DNA of 64,000 bases from Vibrio albus. GTDB taxonomy: Bacteria > Pseudomonadota > Gammaproteobacteria > Enterobacterales > Vibrionaceae. The notes beneath the pieces are model-generated. The model saw only the letters and a program-made list of their open reading frames with translations, ran no database searches and was not told the origin of the DNA. The position numbers and the translations under genes are program-made. Numbering within the stretch: position 1 is the first letter of the stretch; every line of letters begins with the position of its first letter. Positions 27,634-37,742 of the stretch are shown piece by piece. Where the stretch lies: the NCBI RefSeq assembly GCF_003144035.1, contig NZ_QFWT01000001.1:1-64000 (forward strand), written 5' to 3'.

Positions 27634-30600
27634 TTATTGTAATTGGTTTAAGAAATACGTAACGAAACAACGATATGCGGGTTCAAACCACTCATGATCA
27701 AAATCTCGTAATTTACGCAAATAAAAAACGGATTCTGTAGGTAATGCGTTGATAACATTTTCGGGGATTTTTCCACAAGCCATTGCAGCAGAAAATAAGG
27801 GTAAATACACAACACTAGTTTGAAAATTAGCACTGACTTTGAACTGAAAAGGTACTAATGATAATTCAGTACACCACTGACATAATTGTTCACCATACTC
27901 TACAGGCCAATGGTTATCTTCACTATGCTGACGTAATAAGTCCTGATACCAGCCAAACACCATTGGTTGTAGAATCTCACTAGGAAATGTTTTCGGTATT
28001 GCTTTGGTTTTTAAATAACTTACGACTGATTCTTTTAATGAAGGGATAACCTCGCCTAATTTATCTATCTGCTTTTCAATAACTTGTTTAATAACAGAAT
28101 CAGGTAATCCCTTATCAATAAGTGCATTTTCCATTAAATCTACCGCATGTAACCAATCATCAACAGAAATAAACTCCCAAAACACAGGTAACTCGTTCTC
28201 AATATGAGCAATCAACCTTTCATCATTTTCGAATATGAAAAGAGCAACAGCTAGTGCATGATGATCTCTGACTAAATGACGCCATACCTCAAACGTCGAT
28301 AATGGTAAATAAGCAAAATTCTTATAGGTATCTCTTAAATACTGCCAGCCACTGTGCCCCCAGTCGTTACTCATCTGATGTAACACATTCGCAATTGCAA
28401 CCGGGTTATTCTGTGGATGATAAACCATAGCCGCTTTTTGAAGTGTATCAACATCATTCAAATTTAGATCGTCATTTTGCCCCGGAAAAAACCTCGCTCT
28501 AAAAAATATTTCCGAAGATCTATCAGGAACAATAAGCCACGGCCCACCCTGTTCCATAAATATTGGTAATTCATATTCACCAACTGGGACACCTTCGCTC
28601 TCACGACTTTGAAGCACAAAAGGTTTTTGTTCTGGCGCGGCTAGAGAAATCAGGACCGGCTTAACTTTTTCACTTGAGGATAATTTCCCTGAACGAAGAA
28701 ATACCGTGTTATTATCACGATCATAATCTAATGAAGCAGAATAACGACTTACCGTAAAATAAAGTGTCCGACCTGGTCCAGTAATCCGCAATTCAACTTC
28801 ACTATCTAACTCATCAGTAAGCGATAACAATTCTAATATTGCCTCTTTCAGACCATATAAACTAACTTCTACTGGCTTATCAGTCACTTTATAGTGCCAT
28901 CGTATATACGGAGGCTTATGGTTTGCTTTTATATTACGAGATGAAGCCATGGCTTCTAGTTGATAACTAGCCGGCACCCCTGGTGTCGAAAAGAAATACA
29001 ACCGACTTCCCAGTAATTCTTCCACAGTCAGTTTTGTTGCAAGCTGATTTCCCTGACCATCATAGGCAATTGCCCCTCGAGCGGGAAATGGCACTTCAAT
29101 AATAATCGGCTCTGACAAAATACTAGCCTGAATCTGAACTGGTATCGTAGCAGGAGGAATATCACCGACAGCAGAGATCTGAATCACTGTTGCACCAGAT
29201 TCCTTACTCAAACGATCAACATGAATAAGATCTGAAGTAACCTGGCATACACAAGGCGATAATGTTTTAATTTTAATCACCCCTTCATGAGGTGTCTCAC
29301 CACTTAATAATTCAATATAAAAATCATTAGGCAAAATACCAATGTGCTTTCTTAGACGAATAATGCCATCGGAATCACGAGCAGTAAAAAGTTGTCGACC
29401 ATTAACTTCAGAGCGACTTAAATCTTTTACGGAAGAAGCTCCAAGATAACTAATTAACTTCTGGCTGTTTTCATCGTCATCCAATTCTCCCAAAACTTTT
29501 GGTATACCTTTAAACACTAAGGCTGGTATCGATTTCCAGCGAAGTTGTTCACCGCGTAATGTTAAACTATCACTCAAATACCCATCCGAACTCGTGGTAA
29601 TAATATACCGTTCATGTTTAGAACATATAATCTGACAACGACCTTCTAGCTCAATGACTCTCATATTCTGAAAGTTCTGATTTAAATCTTCCGTCTGCCC
29701 ATACTCAACCTTCACTTCCGCGGAAATAGGCAAAAGTATCATGACCTTAGTATGCTTTGTCTGTAACGAAGCCTGACTTAGTAGACGCCACAAATCGTTT
29801 TCTTTTATGACTGTTAAAGGGGAATCCCCTACATCAACCGAACTTGCTTTCAAACGAATATTTGCAAGCCGACATCCTGCCTGCATAGCTACAAGATACA
29901 ATTCACTTTCGGAATTTTCCCGTTTAACCCGAACTTTAGGTAAACGCATACGAATAATTGTTTTTTCCTGTTCAAACAGCGCAAACCCAGTTCCCAGAGA
30001 GGCAATTTGTTTATTTCCTTCAAAAATTGCTAACTCAATGCGACTACTGGATAATTGTTGCCTACTGATGTCAAAAAAACAGCTGGTTGGTAGGGTTATA
30101 TCCGTATAAATTGCTTGATTAGCAAAAGAGAGATAATGTCGGCACCCTAATTTTTGTCTTTTTTTAACCGACTTCCTTACTTCATCCGTTGCTCGTGTTA
30201 ATAACTGCCTCAAAAAAGCAGAACCAGTTGTATCTTCCAAAGGAAGTGGAAATATTTCACGCCAACGTGGAAAGTGAGTATCTAAATACTGCGCTGGTTT
30301 ATCTTCCTTATCTAAACCAAAGCGATATACCAATGAATCGAGTTGTTCAACCATTCTGGAAATAAGCTCTACAGAATCGTCACTTTGCAGCGTTTCCGGA
30401 AGACGAGCGATACGATTTTTTATTAATTTTTCAATTGCATCAGTTCCAAACTCTTTAATATCCTGATAACGCTCAAAGATAGAATAAAATGCACTTTGGT
30501 AATTGTTAGTATCACTTGATAGCAAATTAGAAGGTAATCCTCCTTCCCGAAATACTGATCCCAGAAAGTCATTTCTCTCAGAGACAATATGTTTTGATAG

Positions 30601-30951
30601 CGGCCGATTCCAAAATCGACACAAACCACGACTAACAACATCGCTGATTTCAGACGCAGAAAGTTCAAAATTAAGCGTGATAAAAATGGGATTCCAGCTC
30701 CATTCACGACTATATTCTCGTCTAAACCATTCCGCGCAATATAATGTAAAAGCACCACACCATTCATCTGAGAACTTATTTTTGATACTGAATTTCTGGC
30801 TAGCAGTCAAACAGGATCGAAGAGACTGATACTCATCGCGCGTCACCTGATATTCATACAGGGGTATATTATGTTGACTAATATAAGTTCTATTCGTTAA
30901 GAACTTTTCTAACCATTGACGTATAGATTGATTTAATATTTGCCCTGACAT
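27634..30951 (-). CDS. druH: Druantia type III protein DruH (YjiT-like, STY4851/ECs_5259 family)
   Basis: A ~1105-residue protein with no recognised catalytic domain. Identification rests on its size, on resemblance to the YjiT/STY4851 family (N-terminal LNQSIRQWLEKFLTNRTYISQHNIPLYEYQVTRDEYQSLR), and on pairing with druE, the defining arrangement of Druantia type III. The middle part (~330-800) is rich in beta strands and the C-terminal third is helical. ATG 30951 gives the family-like start MSGQILNQ; a GTG at 30978 is in frame but lacks a ribosome site. There is an 86-115-bp gap to mcrC, so it may have its own promoter. Confidence 0.82.
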   Translation of the reverse strand: MSGQILNQSIRQWLEKFLTNRTYISQHNIPLYEYQVTRDEYQSLRSCLTASQKFSIKNKFSDEWCGAFTLYCAEWFRREYSREWSWNPIFITLNFELSASEISDVVSRGLCRFWNRPLSKHIVSERNDFLGSVFREGGLPSNLLSSDTNNYQSAFYSIFERYQDIKEFGTDAIEKLIKNRIARLPETLQSDDSVELISRMVEQLDSLVYRFGLDKEDKPAQYLDTHFPRWREIFPLPLEDTTGSAFLRQLLTRATDEVRKSVKKRQKLGCRHYLSFANQAIYTDITLPTSCFFDISRQQLSSSRIELAIFEGNKQIASLGTGFALFEQEKTIIRMRLPKVRVKRENSESELYLVAMQAGCRLANIRLKASSVDVGDSPLTVIKENDLWRLLSQASLQTKHTKVMILLPISAEVKVEYGQTEDLNQNFQNMRVIELEGRCQIICSKHERYIITTSSDGYLSDSLTLRGEQLRWKSIPALVFKGIPKVLGELDDDENSQKLISYLGASSVKDLSRSEVNGRQLFTARDSDGIIRLRKHIGILPNDFYIELLSGETPHEGVIKIKTLSPCVCQVTSDLIHVDRLSKESGATVIQISAVGDIPPATIPVQIQASILSEPIIIEVPFPARGAIAYDGQGNQLATKLTVEELLGSRLYFFSTPGVPASYQLEAMASSRNIKANHKPPYIRWHYKVTDKPVEVSLYGLKEAILELLSLTDELDSEVELRITGPGRTLYFTVSRYSASLDYDRDNNTVFLRSGKLSSSEKVKPVLISLAAPEQKPFVLQSRESEGVPVGEYELPIFMEQGGPWLIVPDRSSEIFFRARFFPGQNDDLNLNDVDTLQKAAMVYHPQNNPVAIANVLHQMSNDWGHSGWQYLRDTYKNFAYLPLSTFEVWRHLVRDHHALAVALFIFENDERLIAHIENELPVFWEFISVDDWLHAVDLMENALIDKGLPDSVIKQVIEKQIDKLGEVIPSLKESVVSYLKTKAIPKTFPSEILQPMVFGWYQDLLRQHSEDNHWPVEYGEQLCQWCTELSLVPFQFKVSANFQTSVVYLPLFSAAMACGKIPENVINALPTESVFYLRKLRDFDHEWFEPAYRCFVTYFLNQLQ

Positions 30952-31065
30952 ACTTAGGTTCTCTTTCCGATAAAACACTTTTCGTTTGCGTACTTAGCAC
31001 ACGTTTATTTCTTATTTTCCTTTTTAGTCGTAATCAGAATACCGTAAGCTTATGATAAATGGATT

Positions 31066-32379
31066 TCATAAGCTTACGAACTGATCCACTAAATTTTCTT
31101 TCTCCGGCCATAACAAACAGCTTTCTCCCGAAGAATCAATACAAAACGGCACCACCCACAATCTCAGTTCATCATCAAAATTAAAGCTTGATTCAACTGG
31201 CTCTAAAAAAAATGGAGTCTGCGGATACACCAACACCAATTCCCCCTCTCCACCCAAATACTTCTGCCCATAAGCAAACATCTGGTAGAAATCCGCTTGA
31301 GATAAGCCGTAATTGTTTGCTCGATCACTGCCATCAATATGTTTCCATTTGCTGTCTAACACACAAACCGGCTCGCCGTTGTACTCAATCATTAAATCTG
31401 GCTTGAGGGTGAACATCTTTCTGCCAGCATGAGTGACTAAGGATTTTTTGGTTGATTGGCTTCTCAATGAATAACCCTCTTTCAGTTGCTGACATAAAAC
31501 AAAAGCAACATAAGATTCAAACACCGCCTCCATCGGGAACAACAATGATGGTGCTTGAGCTTTGCCTTGCATACTGATTGGTGACAGGTCGTTAAGAATT
31601 AAACGCGTCCAGGCTAAAGCTGGTTGGTAATAGTTCATACCACGGTCGAGTTTGAGTTTGGAAAAATCCACATTGGTATCGACACAAACGGGCACATCAT
31701 CAAAATAAAACAGCAGTTCGCGCAGCAGTTTTTGGTTATGTGCATCACGGCTGTAACGTTGAATTTGTAGCATCGCCGTTTTAATTAAACGGTTGATGGG
31801 GCGGTTATGCAGATACTCATCAAACTCACAGTAAAAACGCTGCTTGTGCACGAAGTTGTGTTTGATCTGCATGCCGACATTCAGCTTACCGCGCTTGGTG
31901 GTGAGGTTCTCTTGCTGTGCGACATAATCACTACGCAAGCCCCGTTTTACTACCTGATTCACCGTCGTCAAGAAGCGACGGATAAACACTTCAAGCAATG
32001 GCAGTTTGAGCGTATCAATACCCGCGCTTTCCAACTGAATATGCCGAAACTCACGCAACGACTGCAGCATCACCAGTAACGTTTTACGCGCTTTATTATA
32101 ATCGCGGTCAGTGATTCCGGTTTTCGGCAGCACTTCTATATGTTGACCCGAAGGGACAAAAATTACACCAACATAGTTTTTTACCTGCAGTACCTTGCAG
32201 CCATTTTTGATTCTTGGCTGCATAATACGGTAAAAGCCGGTGTTATCTACGGTTAAACAGCGCTGTTCCAAATAGGCAAAATCAGCATGATGAATATAGG
32301 TTGCATCATCAATTTTTCCTTTGTCTTTTTCACTCGCCAGATAGCAAAATTCAAACACTGATGAATGATAGTCACTCAT
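31066..32379 (-). CDS. mcrC: McrC nuclease subunit of a McrBC modification-dependent restriction system
   Basis: A 437-residue McrC-family protein, longer than E. coli McrC (348). The N-terminal part binds McrB; the C-terminal PD-(D/E)xK nuclease core is visible as LKPDLMIEYNGEPVCVLDSKWK (residues ~325-350). It is translated from a TAATG overlap with mcrB, which ensures stoichiometric synthesis. McrBC cuts DNA with modified cytosines after GTP-driven translocation by McrB. The position downstream of mcrB and upstream of druH is the same as in the E. coli immigration control region. Confidence 0.92.
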   Translation of the reverse strand: MSDYHSSVFEFCYLASEKDKGKIDDATYIHHADFAYLEQRCLTVDNTGFYRIMQPRIKNGCKVLQVKNYVGVIFVPSGQHIEVLPKTGITDRDYNKARKTLLVMLQSLREFRHIQLESAGIDTLKLPLLEVFIRRFLTTVNQVVKRGLRSDYVAQQENLTTKRGKLNVGMQIKHNFVHKQRFYCEFDEYLHNRPINRLIKTAMLQIQRYSRDAHNQKLLRELLFYFDDVPVCVDTNVDFSKLKLDRGMNYYQPALAWTRLILNDLSPISMQGKAQAPSLLFPMEAVFESYVAFVLCQQLKEGYSLRSQSTKKSLVTHAGRKMFTLKPDLMIEYNGEPVCVLDSKWKHIDGSDRANNYGLSQADFYQMFAYGQKYLGGEGELVLVYPQTPFFLEPVESSFNFDDELRLWVVPFCIDSSGESCLLWPEKENLVDQFVSL

Positions 32380-34529
32380 TACATGGAGCCTTGTTCTAAC
32401 TGTTCAGTTTCTGTTATCAACGTTTGATACATTCCAAGATAAACCTGCGGATCCTGCCACACACGCTTATCATCTTCGTTTTCCAATGAACGTAAGCGGT
32501 ACTGCACAATTCCTTCCCCATATAGGTCAACGTTATTCTGTTTGCCAAATAACTCTGTGAGATCCTTATACTCGGTTTTGGTAATCAGCTGTAGCGCATC
32601 AGGCTTTTGATTATCCGCCAGCACCAATCTGATCTTTTCCCAATCATCGAAGAAATATTCTTGCAGCAGAGGAATTATTTTGTTTTGGAAAACGTGAACA
32701 AGCTCTTCAAATGCAGCCTCTTGCTCATCCGCATCAACAAGCTCTTTAACCGGCATGAAAAACGCGTGGCCTAGCGTGTGTTCACGATCAAATAGTACTT
32801 CGATACGTTCATTAAGCTTTGTTAACAATGCGAATAAATCAATTTTAGTATAGGTATCGTTGTCTTTATCATTATGTTCAACTATTGAGCCAGCAAGCAA
32901 TTTTGGCTCAGGCATCATTTCTTTAAATTCAAAACGACGGCGTAATGCAGTATCCATCATGGTAAGAGAACGGTCGGCGGTGTTCATTGTGCCGATGATG
33001 TAGAGATTATCAGGAACAGAAAAAGGCTTTCCAGAATAAGGTAAGGTCAACTGTAGACTTTCCGTTTGACCTTCACGCTTTGAAGGTTCAATTAAGGTGA
33101 TCAGTTCACCGAAAATTTTTGAAATATTACCCCGATTAATTTCGTCGATGATTAACACATAATTTTGTTTTGTACCACGACTATTTTCTTTATCGAGCAG
33201 AACAATATCTTTGGTCTGAAGATAATTAAGAACATCAGCAACATTCATTCTGAATAATGGATAACAAGTCTGTAAACTGAACTGCTTATTATCGTTCAGT
33301 GCCATAAAATCAATTGATACACCAGTAACTAGCCAATTGATCGGCAAATGGTGACAATAGTCATCTCTGGTTGGTAAACCTGCTTCATCGTAAATATACT
33401 CGCCAGATACGACCCCGATAGCCTCAACCGTCCTCTTGCTATCAATACACAATACAAGATCACCAATCGTCATTTCATTAGTGAAATTATTCAATGAGTT
33501 CTGATCGTTCGAACCAAGTTCTGAGAAATATTCATTACGCTCTTCAAGGTTAAGATCACCAGTATCACCCCAACCTATTGCTCCCATGTTATGTTCTAAA
33601 CAGTATTTTTTCGTAGCATTCTGGTGAGCCCCCTCAATGGAAAGTTTCCATACTCTTCCATTACTGTTTATTTTTTGATTGGTATCTAACTCTGAAACAG
33701 ACGCATCTTCACAAATAGATTTAAAAACGCCTTTCTTAATTTTGTAAATAACACTCTTATCTTCCGCTACTTCAGCGCTTAATCCCTCAACAAACTCTTC
33801 GTACCCATAGCTTTGATGAAAAGTAACAAAACGGATGCGCTTTTCGGTCACCAAGTGATCGTATTCTGCTTTAAGTTCTTCTCGTGTCTGCCAAACGAAT
33901 TCAGGCTCAGTCGCTCGAACTGCTGCTTCGATGGTATGGTAAGTTTTACCTGTCCCTGGGGGACCATATAAAATAGCATTACGAGACATATTAACCTCTA
34001 TTTTTTTTGATTCTTTTCTTTCCAAATCGCTCTGGATAATTTCTTCACATATATCGTTTGAATTTATTAAATCCAGCCATCCCTTAATAATTGCACTTGC
34101 ATCCTTGCTATCAAAAGGGAAGCGTATAAAACTTACATTATTATTTTTATCTTTCTCAAAGTTAATGTCTTGAAATATTTTTAAATTATTTAAACCTTCA
34201 ATGAATTTTTCTTTGGAAATATTATCCAAATTTAATTTTTTAAAGTTTAATCGACTACCAGATAATTCAAACCTTACTTCCCCAAAACCACCAATAGTCG
34301 TCCCTTTTACTGTTTCTCCATTGTTTCTAATAGAAAATAGTAAACACGGTTTCATCTTAGAGTATGGCGTAAGCCCCTGTTTTCTTGCAAATTCGAGGAA
34401 TGCTTTTAGTACATCATTATCTTTAAATAGAGCTATAATTCCCCTTGGATCGTTGACGTTAAATGTCTCCGAGTCCAACTTATCTTTATCGAATCCACAA
34501 TCAATAAAAAAATTTTTTAGTTCATCCAT
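32379..34529 (-). CDS. mcrB: McrB-like AAA+ GTPase with extra N-terminal and inserted PUA/EVE-like domains
   Basis: A 716-residue motor. Walker A GPPGTGKT at ~189-196, Walker B/MNxxD-type motifs LIIDEINRGN at ~459-468 and IGTMNTADRSL after it, and sensor Arg region ALRRRFEF confirm the McrB subfamily. Residues ~290-400, between Walker A and Walker B, are an insertion (LSIEGAHQNATKKYCLEHNMGAIGWGD ... GDLVLC ... AIGVVSGEY) that reads like a PUA/EVE-type modified-base reader. The N-terminal ~170 residues are an unfamiliar domain in place of the E. coli 5mC-binding one. AGGTAT precedes ATG 34529. It is coupled with mcrC by TAATG. Confidence 0.9.
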   Translation of the reverse strand: MDELKNFFIDCGFDKDKLDSETFNVNDPRGIIALFKDNDVLKAFLEFARKQGLTPYSKMKPCLLFSIRNNGETVKGTTIGGFGEVRFELSGSRLNFKKLNLDNISKEKFIEGLNNLKIFQDINFEKDKNNNVSFIRFPFDSKDASAIIKGWLDLINSNDICEEIIQSDLERKESKKIEVNMSRNAILYGPPGTGKTYHTIEAAVRATEPEFVWQTREELKAEYDHLVTEKRIRFVTFHQSYGYEEFVEGLSAEVAEDKSVIYKIKKGVFKSICEDASVSELDTNQKINSNGRVWKLSIEGAHQNATKKYCLEHNMGAIGWGDTGDLNLEERNEYFSELGSNDQNSLNNFTNEMTIGDLVLCIDSKRTVEAIGVVSGEYIYDEAGLPTRDDYCHHLPINWLVTGVSIDFMALNDNKQFSLQTCYPLFRMNVADVLNYLQTKDIVLLDKENSRGTKQNYVLIIDEINRGNISKIFGELITLIEPSKREGQTESLQLTLPYSGKPFSVPDNLYIIGTMNTADRSLTMMDTALRRRFEFKEMMPEPKLLAGSIVEHNDKDNDTYTKIDLFALLTKLNERIEVLFDREHTLGHAFFMPVKELVDADEQEAAFEELVHVFQNKIIPLLQEYFFDDWEKIRLVLADNQKPDALQLITKTEYKDLTELFGKQNNVDLYGEGIVQYRLRSLENEDDKRVWQDPQVYLGMYQTLITETEQLEQGSM

Positions 34530-34544
34530 TTACTATACCTAGCA

Positions 34545-34572
34545 TTAAAAAAGCACGCTATTCAGCGTGCTT
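34545..34572 (-). terminator. Terminator after hsdS
   Basis: An 8-bp stem AAGCACGC/GCGTGCTT (34551-34558 with 34565-34572) with TTTTAATGC following on the minus strand. It separates the hsd operon from mcrBC, so mcrBC probably needs read-through or a promoter within these 57 bp. Confidence 0.78.
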
Positions 34573-34585
34573 ATATTTTTATCAA

Positions 34586-36067
34586 TTATACTTTTGAAGC
34601 GGTTTTTCTTGGGGCTTTAGCCGCTTTCTTCGCTGCCTTAGCTAACGCCTCAGCCTCTTTGCGGGCTTGGGCGATACGGGCTAACAGCACTTCAGCGGGT
34701 TCATCGTCATCATTTTGCGGGACGAGTTCACCTCGGAAAGCTTTGGCTAAAATGCTTTGGGTGAGGTTATCCACCCGCGCCTGCGCTTTTTTAACTTGCG
34801 CTTCAATGGTGTCAGCGAAAGTGAAGTATTGGTCGACAAGGCGGACGATTGCTAAAGCTTCATCTACACTTGGCATTGGTAATGCGAAACTACGAATGTC
34901 ATCTAATCCTAAACCTGCTTTAGTTGCACCTCGCTTGAGCACTCCTACTTGCTTTATTCCTACATTTTCCGACGCGATACAAAGAGAAATATATTTGGCA
35001 TATCGATCAATATTCGGTCTAGCTAAAGCAACATGCTGATTTATATAAGCTTCACCAATATCTTTGGCTACATGCGCAACTCGGCCTACATCAGCTGTTA
35101 TAGAAATTAATAAGTCATTAAGCTCGACCTTTGAACGTTTACCCTCGACACTTTGAGGAAGCTCGACATAGATCGTATCCTCTAAATCAAGTTCTATACT
35201 TATATATTTTAAGTTCGTCATTCTCAGAAAGAGTGCGCCACAATCCGAATAATACTTTGCCCAACCTCTTGAGCCACTTGTTACATAACTAAATAATTCA
35301 CCCGCGGGGATCACACGCCAGCCATCTGGAGTTTCAGGTAGCGTTAAGACAGCTTGATTAAACAAATCATCTTTGTATTTCGATGAACCATACTTTTGAC
35401 GTGCCGAGTGAAGAAGTTCACCATCAAACTGCTTTTTGTTTTCCTTACGCCACTCTTCCGTCAACTTCCCTGAAACTGCGGAAGCGAGTACCGATTGTCG
35501 GAAACATTTTAACAATTCAGGAATACCATCCAAACGGGCTTTGATAGTGTCAACCTGTGCCAACACTTCATCGAGTTTTTCAACGATGCGTTTTTGTTCG
35601 GGTAGAGGCGGAAGAACCATGTTAAGCTCGCGAAGTTTTTTGAGATAAATTCCTTTTTGAGCAGTTCCCTTAGCATTGTCGAAAATTTGCTTTTGAAAGG
35701 AAGGGCTTTCAATAGCGTACTTTAGATAATCCGACGATATTATTGGAGCGCTAAGAACAGCAACACTTCGTTGTAAAGTAAATTTTTCATGCGTTGATAC
35801 GACAGCTGAACGCCCAAGAGCCCCCACTATAGTTAATAACACATCGCCTTTTGAGATTCGCGTTCGCTTATCTTCAGCTACAAACTCTTCTTCAGTAATC
35901 AGCCGAGAACCTAATCCAAAATCGAGTTTGCCATTTTGAATATTCTTAGCGCTTAGCATAGGCAACCCGATAACTTTTGCTTTTGGAGGATTATGTGAAC
36001 CGTCGGTCAGTTTTGTACACAATTCACCTAGTGAAGTCTGTATCCACCCTTTCGGCAACTGGCTCAT
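34586..36067 (-). CDS. hsdS: Type I restriction-modification specificity subunit HsdS
   Basis: A 493-residue specificity subunit with two target-recognition domains: TRD1 ~1-150 ending in the conserved LPPLPEQKRIVEKLDEVLAQVDTIKARLD helix, and TRD2 ~240-400, followed by the second spacer helix (LVDQYFTFADTIEAQVKKAQARVDNLTQSILAKAFRGELVPQ). These read the two halves of a bipartite target. The C-terminus is a lysine/alanine-rich tail (KAAKKAAKAPRK), longer than usual. The start overlaps the hsdM stop as TAATG. The target sequence cannot be predicted. Confidence 0.95.
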   Translation of the reverse strand: MSQLPKGWIQTSLGELCTKLTDGSHNPPKAKVIGLPMLSAKNIQNGKLDFGLGSRLITEEEFVAEDKRTRISKGDVLLTIVGALGRSAVVSTHEKFTLQRSVAVLSAPIISSDYLKYAIESPSFQKQIFDNAKGTAQKGIYLKKLRELNMVLPPLPEQKRIVEKLDEVLAQVDTIKARLDGIPELLKCFRQSVLASAVSGKLTEEWRKENKKQFDGELLHSARQKYGSSKYKDDLFNQAVLTLPETPDGWRVIPAGELFSYVTSGSRGWAKYYSDCGALFLRMTNLKYISIELDLEDTIYVELPQSVEGKRSKVELNDLLISITADVGRVAHVAKDIGEAYINQHVALARPNIDRYAKYISLCIASENVGIKQVGVLKRGATKAGLGLDDIRSFALPMPSVDEALAIVRLVDQYFTFADTIEAQVKKAQARVDNLTQSILAKAFRGELVPQNDDDEPAEVLLARIAQARKEAEALAKAAKKAAKAPRKTASKV

Positions 36068-37671
36068 TACTCAACCTCCGGCTTTTCAGATAAGCCAAAC
36101 GCTTCTTCCAACAATTGCTTCTGTGCTTCCGCTTCATCATTGGCACCTAAAGCTTGCATCAACTGGTAAATTTCAGACATTGCTTCAGTAAGTTCAGCCA
36201 TTGCCTCACCCGCCAATACTTCTGGTTCAGGTAAGTTTTCAGCACTGGTGGCTTCTAAGTCTTTTAGCCATGATATATCTAAACTGTCGCCTTTCTGCTC
36301 ACGAATGTATTCACGGCTGAATTTACGCCAGCGAGCGCTATCTACCTTGTGCGCTTTCTCGCTCAAACTTTCTGCTGTTTCACCTTCTGCGAAAATATTG
36401 CCTAACGTTTCATATACGCCTTCTTCACGAGGTGATTGACCGTTTTTATCTGCGCCGTAGGCCGCAATAAAGGCATCAAAATGCTTTTCAGTCAGTGGGC
36501 GACGCTTACCAAAAGTGTTCATATTGGTTCGCATATCAAATACCCAAGTTTCTTTTGTGCAGCCTTTATCCTGATGTTTGTTCTCAGGCGTGCCTTTTTG
36601 GAAGAACAGCACATTTGTTTTCACACCTTGGGCGTAGAAAATACCCGTAGGCAAACGCAAAATGGTGTGTAGGTTACATTTATCCATTAGGTCACGGCGG
36701 ATCTCCGTACCTTTACCACCTTCAAATAACACGTTATCTGGAATGACCACAGCCGCACGACCACCCGGTTCTAATGCATCATAGATATGCTGCATAAAAC
36801 AGAGCTGTTTGTTACCTGTTGGGTGAACAAAGGTGCGGGTAATATTAGTACTTGCCGCACTACCGAATGGCGGGTTGGTAAGAATCACATTGGCTTTTGG
36901 CAGACTTTCACCAGCGCTACCTAATGTGTTACCAAGACGAATAGCACCTTCGTTTGCGTCACCTTCAATATCGTGTAACAAACAGTTCATCAGTGCTAAA
37001 CGGCGCGTTTCAGGTACAAGCTCCAAACCAACAAAGGCATGCTTCATCTGAAAGTCCTGATCGTCGCCGTCAAGATCATCCAAATCGTGGGTGTTCGCTT
37101 TAATGTATTTATCCGCTTCAATTAAAAAGCCGCCTGTACCCGCAGCAGGGTCCTGAATCACTTCACGAGGCTGAGGCTGCATTACTTTGACAATAGTGCT
37201 GATAAGCGATCGCGGGGTGAAGTACTGGCCAGCGCCGGATTTGGTTTCATTGGCGTTTTTTTGCAATAAACCTTCGTACATATCACCGAAGTCGTCTCGG
37301 GATTTACCTTTACCACCAAAATCATACCAATCCAGATTATCCATGTTGGACACTAACTCTGTAAGCTGGGCTGGCTGTGTGATTGTCGTGTTCACATTCT
37401 GAAAAATCGCACGCACAATAGCGTGAGTATCTTCACCTAACTGAACTAACATTTTGCGATAAAACTGATGTTGTTCCTGTCCAATTTTTCCTTTGAGATC
37501 TTTCCAATACAATCCCTGAGGCAGTAGCTTTTTTTCTAATCCTGTCTGCTCACACATTTTAAGAAACAGCAGTGAAGCAAGCTCATTCACGTAGTTCTGA
37601 TAAGAAACACCGCCATCACGCAGGTTGTCACACAGTTTCCACAGTTTGGTGACTAAATCGTTGTTATTCAT
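36067..37671 (-). CDS. hsdM: Type I restriction-modification DNA methyltransferase HsdM
   Basis: A 534-residue N6-adenine methyltransferase subunit: HsdM N-terminal helical domain to ~135, SAM-binding motif DPAAGTGGFL at ~173-182, and catalytic NPPFG at ~265. With HsdS it forms the methylating enzyme protecting host DNA, and with HsdR the restriction complex. It lies 71 bp after hsdR and overlaps hsdS by one base. AAGAG lies upstream of ATG 37671. Confidence 0.96.
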   Translation of the reverse strand: MNNNDLVTKLWKLCDNLRDGGVSYQNYVNELASLLFLKMCEQTGLEKKLLPQGLYWKDLKGKIGQEQHQFYRKMLVQLGEDTHAIVRAIFQNVNTTITQPAQLTELVSNMDNLDWYDFGGKGKSRDDFGDMYEGLLQKNANETKSGAGQYFTPRSLISTIVKVMQPQPREVIQDPAAGTGGFLIEADKYIKANTHDLDDLDGDDQDFQMKHAFVGLELVPETRRLALMNCLLHDIEGDANEGAIRLGNTLGSAGESLPKANVILTNPPFGSAASTNITRTFVHPTGNKQLCFMQHIYDALEPGGRAAVVIPDNVLFEGGKGTEIRRDLMDKCNLHTILRLPTGIFYAQGVKTNVLFFQKGTPENKHQDKGCTKETWVFDMRTNMNTFGKRRPLTEKHFDAFIAAYGADKNGQSPREEGVYETLGNIFAEGETAESLSEKAHKVDSARWRKFSREYIREQKGDSLDISWLKDLEATSAENLPEPEVLAGEAMAELTEAMSEIYQLMQALGANDEAEAQKQLLEEAFGLSEKPEVE

Positions 37672-37742
37672 TTTATACTCTTAATTGCGCATTTCTGGCG
37701 GTACCAACACCACCAAATTGTATTGTTGGTTATTGTACGGGG

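Noticed and set aside
21342..30951. DISARM (drmA/drmB) as the identity of the DUF1998 helicase and its partner
   Set aside because: DISARM splits helicase and DUF1998 over two genes and includes a PLD gene and a methylase; here both are on one 2093-residue protein paired with a DruH-size gene, matching Druantia type III.
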